From Augochlora pura (Eukaryota > Arthropoda > Insecta > Hymenoptera > Halictidae): 64,000 nt of DNA. The position numbers were made by a program, and so were the translations under genes. A model generated the notes under the pieces. It saw only the letters and a list, made by a program, of their open reading frames with translations. It did no database searches and was not told the origin of the DNA. This document shows positions 38,214 through 48,923 of the stretch, piece after piece (position 1 is the stretch's first letter; each line of letters begins with the position of its first letter). The stretch is from contig NC_135776.1 of NCBI RefSeq assembly GCF_028453695.1, positions 13,338,663-13,402,662 of the forward strand, given 5' to 3'.

Positions 38214-40408
38214 ATCTTGCGGGCACACGGCACTTATTTGATACAAGACGAATTGTTAATTACGGTTAGTGGAGAGATATTCGAATTAGAATTACATCTC
38301 GTAACGATTAATAAAATCTCGAGTTTATTGGATGAAGCCCAATAATCATTATTAATATTACAATTCCCTATTTTAATACAGTATCGATATATTTTACCTA
38401 TTTTAATACATTCCTCCCATGACCTAATTTTCTCCAACGAATTACTTTATTACCTATCGAGCAATATACGGATCCACTTTAGAAAATTTACCGCTCGCGA
38501 CAAATGAAATTTATATAACGAATAAAATCATCTAATTGAAGCGGATACCTTAGATTTTATGTTTCCGGAAGTTACGGTCGACATTAATGGGAAATAAAAT
38601 TTGCTAAGATTAAAAACGTGTTATCGTTTTGGTACGAAACCAGTTTAAAACGAAAATGTTAAATAATCACCACGAATACGACATGAAAAATACAGTTGCT
38701 GCGATTAGAAAATTTCCAATAGCGATAATTTCTTAAAAGGAATAACAAATTCCGTGTCTAAATGTACTCGAATGCTTAAACGTCAATAAAAATAATTTGC
38801 AATAATCTGCAGCACGTATATTTCAATCAACTTGTTTAACATTACGACTTCCAGTTGAGAAATGATTAAATTGTGTTACCTCGGCGACGAGATCTTATTA
38901 AGAAAATTGTTATTCACCACGAATAGGGTATATGAACTTTTCGAGACGTTAATAAAGCCAGTCTAAGATTTTCTCAGGGCTCGAGGGGGAGGAGTGAATC
39001 GAAACATCTAAGCGATTCCGATCGCGCTCGCTCTTCGTAACGAGAAAGACCAAGTTAATAACTTTGGACGTGCCTGGGAAACCGTTATACCGATTTCTCA
39101 GCTCCATTGCTCTTTTGGATGATCGTGTAATTCTTTTTCTCTCCTGGAAACTGATTTAGCTGCGAGCTCGCGCTATCCGAGTAATCTGCAAACAAAAATT
39201 CGCCAATATGCGACGATGGTTCATCTCTTTCTCGAAAACACTGCTCGGAAGAAGTAATTACTTGAATAACTTAGAGCTGGACGTTATTACATAATAAACA
39301 TTTATTAAATATTTATTCGAATAAATATTTGTCGAAAATCGTTGTTCCAACGGATTAAATAATTATTTAAAGCAAAGCTTTTTACAAATTATTGGTTATA
39401 CTTAATCAATTATTCCGTGTACTTATTGGAATAATTTCAACTTCTTTATTCGAATAAATTATTTAGATATCATGATATACAATTATTGTAACAAAATATT
39501 ACTATACTAAATTGAGAAGAAATAATTGGAAAAGAAAGTTATGAGAAGTTTCTTTTGAAAAGCTCTGTATTATAAGTTCATTGACACGTCGTTAGGTTAT
39601 GGAGCATAATTGTCGCTGCAGATACGGTTTCGCGAGATCATAGAGACGCGTTATCTGCGTCCTTCCGCGTTGATACTATCAAGTCCACGGCACAAAAGCG
39701 TTCCATCAATTTTAGGAGAAAGTTCAGTAACGCTACTGTCTGCCGATGCCCGAAGGGTACAATAATTTTACGGATCATTTGCATAATTCCATCGGGCATT
39801 CACGTGAATCACTTTGATAAGCCCAACAGCAATAGTTTACGTTCTATACCTTCGTCTATTTCATTGTACATACGTATATCCTACTCCTGTACGGCTGAGT
39901 GCCATTTACTAGCCGATCCTATTCAACCACTTATATACTTCAGAGACATGACTTTGCAGCAAGTGATATATTTCTGAAAGTTAATTGCACGATGAACTGA
40001 TTAGTAATACCGTTATCAAATTATGTTCGGAATTTTAACTTTCGAAGGTAGTAATACCAAATAAAATTCGAATGAGATATTTAAATATTGTACTGATATT
40101 GTATTAAATATTGTTACGATGGAAGCTGTTGATTGCGGAGATCGAGAGAAGTTGGCCGTCGGATCGATATTGTGGTATCCGGTCAACGAGGTTTTTTAAC
40201 AAGAAGGAAGACGACAGATTCCCTCCAGCCATTGAAGCGAGAACACGCGCCAAAATAATACTTCCAGATATTGAATATTGTACAGGTATTCCTAAAAAGG
40301 GTTTTATTGTGTTAACAGTGTTATTAAAGTTATTGAAGAATGTGTTCACCGGCGAGGCGAGGCCGAAGCCTTCGCAACAATATTATATATTATAATAATT
40401 ATCATATA
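38214..40408. other. Non-coding stretch
   Basis: AT-rich DNA; nothing recognised. Confidence 0.5.
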
Positions 40409-40744
40409 CTAGCAAACCTGGCGAACTCCGTTTCGCCACCAGATGGCTTCGTTTTTTGTAACATTTCGTTTGGGGATTAAAAGATGAAGAAAAGTTATTT
40501 TTTTTGTTTTATAAACCATATTGGTTTGTAGTACATGCTATGTATCAGAGATGGCACTGTATGTGAAAAATGATTTTCCCTGTTTTCCTGCTTTTCTGTT
40601 GAAATTTTTCCAGAATTTTGGTTGCTATAAACCTCACGGAGCCCGAGACCTTTCCAACGAATGCAAAACCGTGGAAATCGGTTCGTGCGTTCTGGAGTTA
40701 TAGCGTCAGGAAGGAAAACCCGACTTATTTTTATATAATAGATT
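40409..40744 (+). mobile_element. RTE/SINE-like retroelement tail
   Basis: Begins CTAGCAAACCTGGCGAACTC and ends CCGACTTATTTTTATATAAT. The late block AAACCGTGGAAATCGGTTCG followed by TCTGGAGTTATAGCG follows the pattern of RTE-type LINE and derived SINE 3' ends in arthropods (AAATCGGTT..GGAGTTATAGCG). No reverse transcriptase frame is present. Classification rests on memory of that pattern; target duplications were not found in the AT-rich flanks. Confidence 0.4.
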
Positions 40745-42402
40745 ATAATATATATTGTAGTAAATATCATATTTTATTAACAGATTACTGAAGCACAATG
40801 CTGACGTCTTTGGGAATTTTCTGGTCTGTCTGCAAAATTCATACCCTTTTAATCAATGATAGCATGTAATTATTATTATTATTATCAAGGCATCAAACAT
40901 CTGTTACGTTCAATATATGCATTTTATTAAATTAATGATCTCGAAAATAACACGCGAAGTGGAATATAATTTCGAGATACGATTTGAATCTATACTTCGA
41001 TTCATCAATACCAGATCCAATGCTTAAAAAGACAATAATAAACGACAACATTTTGATCACATTTATATTTTTTTTAACAGCTAGATATCTTTATTCATAT
41101 CTGCATACTTGTATAAATAGTATACAAAGTCCATCTTGCTATTAATTCTGCCATACCACATTATTTTTAGTTTTACATTGCATCGCGTGTATCGAGCCAA
41201 ATTAACAACAAAGATCTATTAAAAATGCGAATTAACAACCGAACGAATTTTCATTGGAGGTAGCTGAATACGTGAGCAATATTTGTCTAATTTGTTTACG
41301 CAGGCTGCGTTTACTAATTGTGCTTGTTGTTAACTGTGTCTACTAATTGAGGTCATAGTAAGCTGTATTTACTAACTTCGCCGATTACTAACTTCGGAAA
41401 AAGGTTTTACCGAACTGAAATTAGCACCTGCCAGGAATTAGCGCACCGAATATGCGATACACAGTGAAACGAAAGGAAATAAATTTATAAATCAAATTTA
41501 CTGTTGTTTATTGTAATTTTAAATACAAACTTAAACTTTAAGTATTATTTTAAGCTGTTGTTAATGATCAAGGTACTCGGCCATTTTCATTTCTGCGTTG
41601 CAACCTGTCGAAAATAATTTTTCTATTCATTGGTAGAACGGTAGAACGTTGCTCGTACGTTTAACGGTTGAATTGTCGGTAGAACGTAAAAAGGCAAGAA
41701 TATCTTCCCATTTGTTGGAAGGAACATTTGTAAAATGCTTACTCGCGCATTTAATTTTTGTTCCCATGTTCGGAATGGAGACACCCCGGCACTTTAAATT
41801 TACTTTAACAGGTACAGGGCACAATGCGTGGTCATACCATGCTCGCGTGCCTGGGCCACGATACTCAAATGAAATCTACGCTATAAAAAATACACGGAAT
41901 GTGGCTGGACGTGTAGTAAAACCAAGTGAAGTTGTATCTTCATTGAAAAGAAAGCCGAGCCGGTACAATGAAATCCCTTGTTTTAGCACGCTTCTCTTAC
42001 TTCCGTTTCAAGAAACTCGGTTTATTTTTCGCGTAAATTTGTCATGGCTAAAATGAAATTATGCGCACCAGGATTAGTAGCTATGCTCGCTTCGTGTATC
42101 TTCTCTGCGCCTTTATTAAGATTATCGATATTACGAAATGTTGCATGTGGCATTTTTAACTACAGGATGGACAAATATACGGAGAAGTAAATGCTGCCAA
42201 CTTTCAATGAATAGTTAATTAATAAGTAGTTCAAATTAGACGGATTCGAGTAGACGAAAATGTTTTTATAATATATTATATATATTTAATATATAGTTGA
42301 TATTTCATATAATATACATAATTATTATATAATATAATATTATGTATATTGTTTTATTATACTATATTATTATTGATTTTATTAACATAGTAATTATATA
42401 TA
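40745..42402. other. Non-coding stretch with an orphan open frame
   Basis: AT-rich. Open frames at 41649-42056 (plus, 135 codons) and 41627-41824 (minus, 65 codons) overlap; both have ordinary-looking composition but no domain I recognise. Short repeats of TTACTAAYT occur at 41310-41400. Confidence 0.4.
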
Positions 42403-42978
42403 TTGGGTTGGCAATTAAGTGATTGCGGATTTTGTTAATAGATGGTCTTAGTTCATTCTTTTGTTTTGTCAACGTGTTCAACTTACTTTCATTCATTACT
42501 CCCTTTACTTTCATCTTCAATTGAGTAAGTAAATTCTATCGATTAGTTATTTAGCTTCGTTTTTATCACTGTTTTTAGATGGAAGGACAAGACGCGCATT
42601 TTAGACATATTTTATTGTATAATTTCCAAAAAGGCGGAATTAAAGCACCTGATCTATATTGTTTTCTTGCTGTTTGAATTTCCACCTTTAATTTAGTAAG
42701 AAAATTCTACCGATCAATTATTTAGTATCATTTTTATTACAGTTCGAAGATGGAAGGGCAAGGTGCGCGCGTTTCAGACATATTTTATTACATTATTTAC
42801 AAAAAGGCAAGCATCGCGAGCAGGATTTTTATATTATATACAGTATATTAAAATGAAGCCTTGAAAGAAAGAGAGTGTCAAAATTGATTTGTCTAATTGA
42901 ATAAACTTATATTTTCAAGCAAAAGAATTGAATTTTCCTTCTTATTTTGAATCCGCAATTACTTAGTTGCCAACCCAA
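42403..42978 (+). mobile_element. Internally deleted mariner element with duplicated head
   Basis: Terminal inverted repeats of about 30 bp begin TTGGGTTGGCAATTAAGTGA on the left and the matching TTGGGTTGGCAACTAAGTAA on the right (reverse strand), with TA at 42401-42402 and 42979-42980. These are ends of a mariner transposon. Only the start of the transposase remains, present twice 171 bp apart. All of the DDE domain is missing. 576 bp against about 1.3 kb for an intact mariner. Confidence 0.9.
42579..42677 (+). pseudogene. Mariner transposase N-terminal remnant (32 codons)
   Basis: Open from ATG to TGA and starting MEGQDAHFRHILLYNFQKGG, the helix-turn-helix start typical of mariner transposases (FRHxLLYxFxKG). 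It breaks off after about 23 matching residues where the element is deleted. A second head copy begins at ATG 42750; a 1-bp gain after its sixth codon puts it out of frame. No catalytic residues remain, so it cannot be active; it could be mobilised only by a full copy elsewhere. Confidence 0.85.
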
Positions 42979-42980
42979 TA

Positions 42981-43910
42981 TCTATGTCACAGATAACATT
43001 ATATATAATATATAATAAATGGTATAAAATACTGTATTATTTGTGTCGAGATAAACTAAAGAAAATAATTTTGACGAGAGAAGAGTGGTGAACGATTGCC
43101 AGGGATTGAGATTTACCGTGCTAGTAGGAAATCCGAGTATAACTACGGCGGAGCAAGTGGAATAAAGCGGTCTGCCGCGCCGCGACTGGAAAGGCATAAT
43201 GAAGGGTAGTTAGATAAATAGAACGGAAGTAGTTTTTGATAACGCGAATCGAATGGGTCCTGTCCTTGACCGAACAGAATGAATGAGGTCTGCTCTCGAC
43301 CTGGAGAGTAGAAAGCGAGATCTGTTCCTGATCAAACCAGTAAAATACAGCGAATTAGTGTCCACGCCAGCAAGTGAAGCTACTTTTTCTGATATGTGAA
43401 ATTAATTCCTTGAAACGGTAGATAGCGCCGTGAACGATTACGTTCCATTTCGGTAATTTGAACAATGTTAATTCTCGCGTATATAGGCAACACGAGACAC
43501 ATGATAAAACTCATGAATTTATTTTATATTGAGTTAATATAAGTAAGAGCTTTTTTAATACCTTTTCCGATTACGTTAAAAATGCAAGTCTTTGGATTTA
43601 ATTTAATATTTCATATTGTGTAGACGATAATATATATTATATTATATTCGTATTTTATATTTATATTTGCAGGATAGCAGAAAATTGCCACAATATTACT
43701 GTCTTCATCAAATAATTTTTTTTAAATATTAATAAATAAACTAGTTCCAGAAATAAATATCTAAATGTCAATAGCGACGAAAACAGGCGACATTGTTTCC
43801 ATTTCTATAAAATCACACGCTATTTCGTCGTGTTTTGCGCAAAGGCGCTGAGAAGTACGTCGAAATGTGATCGATTCAACGTCGAACAACCCATTATATT
43901 ACCAAATATG
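42981..43910. other. Non-coding stretch between mariner remnants
   Basis: AT-rich with a TATA-repeat patch near 43630-43660. The last 60 bp may still belong to the mariner relic that follows. Confidence 0.4.
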
Positions 43911-44160
43911 GCAAATTCAGCTCGCGAATTTTCGCGATGGTAATTTTTCCGTCAAAGACGACGGGCAAACAGCTCGAGATATCACGGAAATACGTGAAAT
44001 ATCGGCAATCGTGTATTGAAGACCATTCGCCACGATACGATATTTGATCGGCGCATATTCAAGCTAAGAAAAATTTGTTCGATCGCATCCGCGTCTACGA
44101 CTCGTTGCTCAAACGCAATGATAACAATCCACTTTCGGAAAGAATGGCAAATACCTGCGA
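43911..44160 (+). pseudogene. Mariner transposase relic
   Basis: Two frame-shifted pieces match mariner transposase. The first, from 43911, reads QIQLANFRDGNFSVKDD, like the W-F-x-x-F-x-x-G-x-F-x-x-x-D linker. The second, about 44057-44160, reads KKNLFDRIRVYDSLLKRNDN then NPLSERM, like the N-L-x-x-R-x-x-x-C-x-S-L-L-x-R-N motif just before the first catalytic aspartate. The catalytic core after it is not recognisable. No terminal repeats were found. This is an older and different copy from the one at 42403. Confidence 0.75.
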
Positions 44161-44917
44161 AAAATCGAACGGATATGTTGTGGGAACGTATCCGATCCGG
44201 CGACGCAGTCGGAACGCTTCGATGCCGTTTTTGCGAAAGTCATTTGGGCGATTGGCCTCTTCAGACCTATAGTATGGCTGGCAATTGTCCACGGACTATG
44301 TCTGGAAATCGTCCTAGCAATATCGTTATCAGTGGCGATCGACGCACCGTAGAATACGCCGAAAAATTTGTGGATTTCTGAGACCGCCGCGCAATGGTCC
44401 CAAATTCTGAAACCGTGGCCAAAATTCTTGATAATGGATTTCTTTGGTTTCATTTTATACAAACTTGTGAAATACCATCGCGGACATATAGAAATGAAAT
44501 AGAACTGTATTTCTATAACGGAACAAAATGATAGCGAAGTGAGGCTATATCTAAGTCGGATTTATTTAAGTTTAAAGAAGAATGTTAAAAGATTGAATAA
44601 ACCGGGCACGCGTTATGTTTTATCATTGCAACGATAGGTCTTTTGTCTCTTTGACTACACCATGCTTGCTTCGACGAACTCTCTCAAGGGGAAATAATTG
44701 AAATTGTAGAGTCCTGCAGCCACGCACTTAAAACAGCTTTTCTAGCATGCTATTATTTTATGTTTTAAATTACCAAAATAATATATTTTATTTCACGTTC
44801 TTTATATTATATTTGATAATCTGAAATGTGAAATAAAATATATAATTCTGATAATTTAAGACACGCAAAGAATTGTCCAGTTATGAGAATGCGTTCAATT
44901 GTTTTTCCATAAATAGG
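44161..44917. other. Non-coding stretch left of the Tc1-like element
   Basis: May include decayed mariner sequence up to about 44390. Nothing else recognised. Confidence 0.4.
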
Positions 44918-45177
44918 TACAGTGTCGGACAAATTGGTAGGACGTTTGTCATTTTCGAATGTTTCGCAAAATATAATAAAATGTGAGTACATTTTATATA
45001 CCTTATGTATTAGATATGTTCTCAGAGATAGGCATAATAAACCTTGAGCTTGTATCTCATGCACGAAACGAGTTAAAGAAAATAATGTAGAAATGTGCTG
45101 ACTTTAAACGGACAAAGTGATAGGATATTACTAAACGGAAGCAATTGTTATAACAAAATATTTTATTGATCGCTAGA

Positions 45178-46793
45178 TTAATATTTAGTGAGGTCATCTT
45201 TTTGTTGTACATCATCTAATAAACTTATACAAGTTTATTAGAATCAAGTAATAGACTTATACTAGTTTTTGATACATTTTTGTTTTAAATGACTCCAATT
45301 TTTAATAATACTGTCTTTTAATTCTCTCACATCTTTGTATTGCTTCCATTTCCATATACACTTCTAGACAAGTATGGCCAAATATCTTCAATAATATCGA
45401 GAGCGGGCGAGCTCACCTGGCCAATCCAAGACTGTCACATTTTTGGAAGTGAGAAATGTTTTAATTGTCTTTGCAGTGTGTATTGCAGCATTATCTTCCT
45501 GGAAAATATAATTATTGCCTGCAATACGAATCGCGTGCTTGCTTAACTGATCTTTCACTAAGTCTATATACTTCTGACTGTTTATACGGCCCGATAAAAA
45601 GTTCGTATCAATTTTTCCATGATAGCCAAATCCGGCCCTTATCATAACACTACCTTCGCCTACTTTTCGACGACTCAAAAATTGTTCTTCTTTTCTTAGG
45701 TCATGAAAATAGTAACACCAGCCATCAGGGCCGTACAAATTAAACTTTTGTTCATCGCCAAAAATCACAGTCCTTCACTTTTTTTTTCAATAGAACATGA
45801 TCTCGAGCAAACTTTCAACGGGCTTCCTGATGTTGCTTACTTAAACAAGGTCTTCTTTTCAATTTTTTTCGTTCAATACGACCACTTTGTTGTTGTTCGT
45901 GCCCAGCACTAATATTCTTTATGACACGGACGTACTTGGCCGGCTATTTTTGAGTTTAGGATTTTTCGCCAACGGCTGGTAGGCAATTTAGATTTCAAAT
46001 AATTTTCCTGCCGAGAGAACGCATACTTTATTGCTAGTTTTAGGATTTTGCTTCTCTCAGGCTCAATAGCCAAGACGTGTCATAAAAAAGGAAAGTTCCG
46101 AAAGGTAATTCCCATGTTACTTTACAACGGTGACCAGCCGTAATTACACCTGAAGGAATTTCCCGTTAAAAATCTTTGTTAAAATATCGCTGTCGCCCCC
46201 ACTTTCCATATACCAGCAACTGCCCAAAAGGATGCGCCAAGGCGCAGGGGAAGGGTGCCTTCTCGGAATAGACTCGCTGGTTGGTTATTGTTAAAATCGT
46301 GGAAAACCAATCGGCGAGTATTAGAAATGCGTGAGAGGGGTAGCAGTTTACCTCGAGAGACAACATTTTTTAGAACGTCAGAGTTGGAATTGAATTCGAG
46401 GATCTCAGACTTCCAAAGGAAAGGTGTAAATAGTACAAGGCTAAATATATAAGTTCTTTCGCCACTAAATTCCGGTCCTACTTTTAATACAGTCCACACA
46501 TATAACGTCACAATTTGTCGTTATTACTGACGACGTCGTGACGCCCCAACAGTAGTAGAACGCGTCGTACAGTCGGAACGTTAACTGGAACTCCAGCTTC
46601 CTCAGCGATTTGTCTTGCGGTACCTTTATAATTTGAAGCAACGCGTAGTATAGCCCGTCTGTGACGTTCTATTGTTACACGAGGTGTTCCCTGTGTTTTC
46701 TTTTTTCCGCAGATTTTCGGATTTTTTAAAAGACCGCAGTAAGAAGCAATAAAAATCGATTTCACTTCTGTTCAATTGTTTCCCGCGACACAT
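45178..46793 (-). pseudogene. Tc1-like transposase, broken
   Basis: Read on the minus strand. The N-terminal part (from 46793) keeps a basic GRPR-like stretch (TQGTPRVT) and the second helix-turn-helix (ARQIAEEAGVPVNVPTVRRV), but part of the first helix-turn-helix is lost. An LTR then interrupts the gene. The catalytic part follows: first Asp in IFGDEQKFNLYGPDG, second Asp in FQEDNAAIHTAK, and the acid residue in DIIEDIWP, spaced as DD34E. A 1-bp gain after DWP shifts the frame before that last motif, and further shifts and stops occur toward the end at 45178. All three catalytic acids survive, but the gene is dead. Confidence 0.85.
45894..46551 (-). mobile_element. Solo LTR inside the Tc1-like transposase
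   Basis: On the minus strand the block begins TGTTGGGGCGTCACGACGTC and ends GGGCACGAACA, so it has TG..CA ends. It is flanked by ACTAC and ACAAC, a 5-bp target duplication with one difference. Removing the block and one flank joins the two halves of the transposase in frame, which is strong support for these limits. 658 bp, no coding capacity; an inner TATATATTTAG could be its TATA box. A 5-bp duplication fits Gypsy- or BEL-type LTR elements. Internal genes were lost by recombination between two LTRs, or were never here. Confidence 0.75.
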
Positions 46794-47017
46794 TTTGCGT
46801 TGTTTTAACAATTAACTGCACCAATACTGTAACTAAATGACAGATTAACAAGCTCGCATCTAGTCAATGGTGAGAAACGACTGACAGAGGACACATTAAT
46901 GCAAAATATGTAAATGAACAGTGGCAGATCAGCTCATGTTCATATTATTTCCTCTAGCTTCGTTCTTGTATAATATGCACTCCCAAAGAAAAAGATAGCA
47001 CACGCGTGCTATATTAA

Positions 47018-47275
47018 CCCTTCCACTACGGCAGTGTCGTCCGCCGAAGTACTGTCATTGAACGAAAGCTCGCGCCAGAAATATGCACATTGCGTGTGAT
47101 TTCTGTATATACGTTTTTCTTAGTTTTAAATAACTGTGCTGAATAAAACAATCATTGCGTTAATGTAACAAGTATGTCTACATTTTTAATATGAAAGGAC
47201 CTACAAAATTATAAAAATACTTAATAAATACTATAATTTGGATGCCACATATATGCGGCGCTTGGCGCGAAAGGG
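47018..47275. mobile_element. TTAA-flanked miniature element, family c, in a transposon end
   Basis: Begins CCCTTCCACTACGGCAG and ends GGCGCGAAAGGG, with TTAA at 47014-47017 and 47276-47279. It splits the left terminal repeat of the element 46978-48783. The right terminal repeat has the same sequence uninterrupted, with one TTAA at the matching place (48741-48746, TTAAAG). GCGC ttg GCGC lies near the right end. Non-coding, 258 bp. Confidence 0.9.
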
Positions 47276-47465
47276 TTAATTTCTCGTGTTATAATTATGG
47301 TACAGGAAATTGTGCCAATGATACAGACAGACCACCTTCTACTAATATATAAACATAACGTTTATTGACTTTTCTTCAACGAATTCTCGTCGTAAAAATA
47401 TAAATACCCAAATGAATACAAACAAAATGATAGCACATCTGAAAAATATTCCATATTATGTAAAT

Positions 47466-48478
47466 TTAAAATACACAAATATGAAAATGATATGACTGTA
47501 CCTGTTTTTGATAATGTGTGGAACGTCCGTGGTTCTCAATTACTTCTATCATTCTTTTTAGTAAGGATTTATACAGTACTTTAATTGAAGATTGTGATCA
47601 ATTTTTCCATTCCTCTTTAATACTGATTTTTAAGTCATTTAAATTTTCAAATTGTCCACCTACTGCGTAGACAACTCTTGACAATAATCCCCAACAATTC
47701 TCAATGATTTAAGTTCGGGGAGCACGCCGGCCATTCCGAAACAGGAATTATCACTTTTGAAAAATATTCATGAATAATTTTTGCCGTTTGTGCGGCAGCA
47801 TTATCTTGCTGGAACACAAATTTTAGACCTGCAATGCATTGTGCATACCTATCAATTTGGTTTTTCATTAATCTTAAATAACTTGCACTATTCATTTTTC
47901 CTTGTATAAAAATAATATCCGTTTTTTCTTTGTGCCCTATGCCGCCCCAGATAATTATTACATCTCCTTTCATTTGTCATCTAATTCTTGTTAATTGTCC
48001 TTTTCGAATGTCATGATAATAGTATGCACTACTATCTAGACCATTCAAATAAAACCGTTTTTCATCTGTAAAGATTATATTAGTCCAGGTTTTCCTCCAG
48101 TGTATATGTTTCTTTGCAAATTCGAGGCGTGCTTCCTTATGCTTCTTTGCTAATCGTGGCTTGGCTTTTATTCTTGATCGGTTCATAATATTACTCATTT
48201 GCAACACACGTCGAACATTTTGAATATTAGTTTGTGCATCAGCTTTGCAAGCAATTTCTCTTGCAGTAACACAAGAATTAGATGCAGCACGAAATCACTG
48301 TCGTGTCACGGTGCGATAGCGTTGCTAGCCTTCCAATGCTTTTTCTTTTGCCGTAGTTATCCACATCTTTTCTACTTCGACCAATTTCTCTCGCAATTTC
48401 TGTAATCGTTACTTTCCGTTTTCTTACAATAAGAATTGCGTTTATGTGACTGTCAGATAATCTTTTACCACGGTCCAT
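47466..48478 (-). pseudogene. Tc1/Tc3-like transposase with few lesions
   Basis: Starts MDRGKRLSDSHINAIL, then EIAREIGRSRKDV (first helix-turn-helix), NIQNVRRVLQ (second one, in another frame), KPRLAKKHKEARLEFAK, and the catalytic motifs IIFTDEKRF, FQQDNAAAQTAK and SEWPACSPNLNH..IENCW. Lesions seen: a frameshift between about 48207 and 48290, an in-frame TGA at 47977-47979 where Trp is expected, a frameshift at about 47700 just before IENCW, and a TGA near 47590. Total span about 337 codons, normal for the family. Much less damaged than the host element, so it is younger. Confidence 0.85.
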
Positions 48479-48923
48479 CACGAAATGCAACACATACCAA
48501 TATCAAGAAACACTGAACACCGACTGACCACTTTACCTTCCTTAAACCTCGCTACATATGGAAGAAAATCAAAATAAACCTTGATTGTGCTCTCATTTCC
48601 TCTGTGTCTATTTGTGTATTTCCAACCCTCCTAAAAGAATATCACGTAGAAATTCCAATATAGACAGTGTTTACATATTAGTAAAAGTTAGTCTTTCTGT
48701 ATCATTGTCACATTTCCTGTACCATAATTATAACGCGAGAAATTAAAGATAGCGCACGTGTGCTATCTTTTTCTTTGGGAGTGTACACACGTAAGAAGTT
48801 ATTATGCTTACTTTAGAGGGCACTTCCAATATATAGGGTGTGTACAATTTACGTATATAGTTTACTACGTTATGCGAAAGATTCAAAAATATCAAACGTC
48901 CTATCATTTTCTCCGGGACTGTA

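Larger units (their letters stand above)
46978..48783 (-). mobile_element. Second Tc1/Tc3-like transposon, nested
   Basis: Terminal repeats of about 100 bp begin CACTCCCAAAGAAAAAGATA at both ends (left 46978, right end 48783 on the reverse strand). The right flank is TA (48784-48785); the left flank is TG, probably a mutated TA. The left repeat is cut by a TTAA miniature element (47018-47275). The remaining 1.55 kb holds one transposase gene on the minus strand. Inserted in the 5' side of the older Tc1-like element. Confidence 0.85.
44920..48921 (-). mobile_element. Tc1-like transposon, split by two later insertions
   Basis: Left end CAGTGTCGGACAAATTGGTA and right end (reverse strand) CAGTCCCGGAGAAAATGATA, each followed by AGGACGTTTG, form terminal repeats of about 95 bp with TA at 44918-44919 and 48922-48923. 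CAGT ends and TA targets are typical of Tc1. A second GGACAAAGTGATAGGA at 45109-45124 repeats the outer motif (44927-44943), suggesting the IR/DR layout of some Tc1-like elements. The transposase runs on the minus strand (45178-46793). Inserts are a solo LTR (45894-46551) and a second Tc1/Tc3-like element (46978-48783). Without them the element is about 1.5 kb, a normal length. Confidence 0.85.

Noticed and set aside
41627..42056. Overlapping open frames on both strands (135 and 65 codons)
   Set aside because: Neither matches a family I know. Possible remnant of an unknown element, but not supported enough to call.
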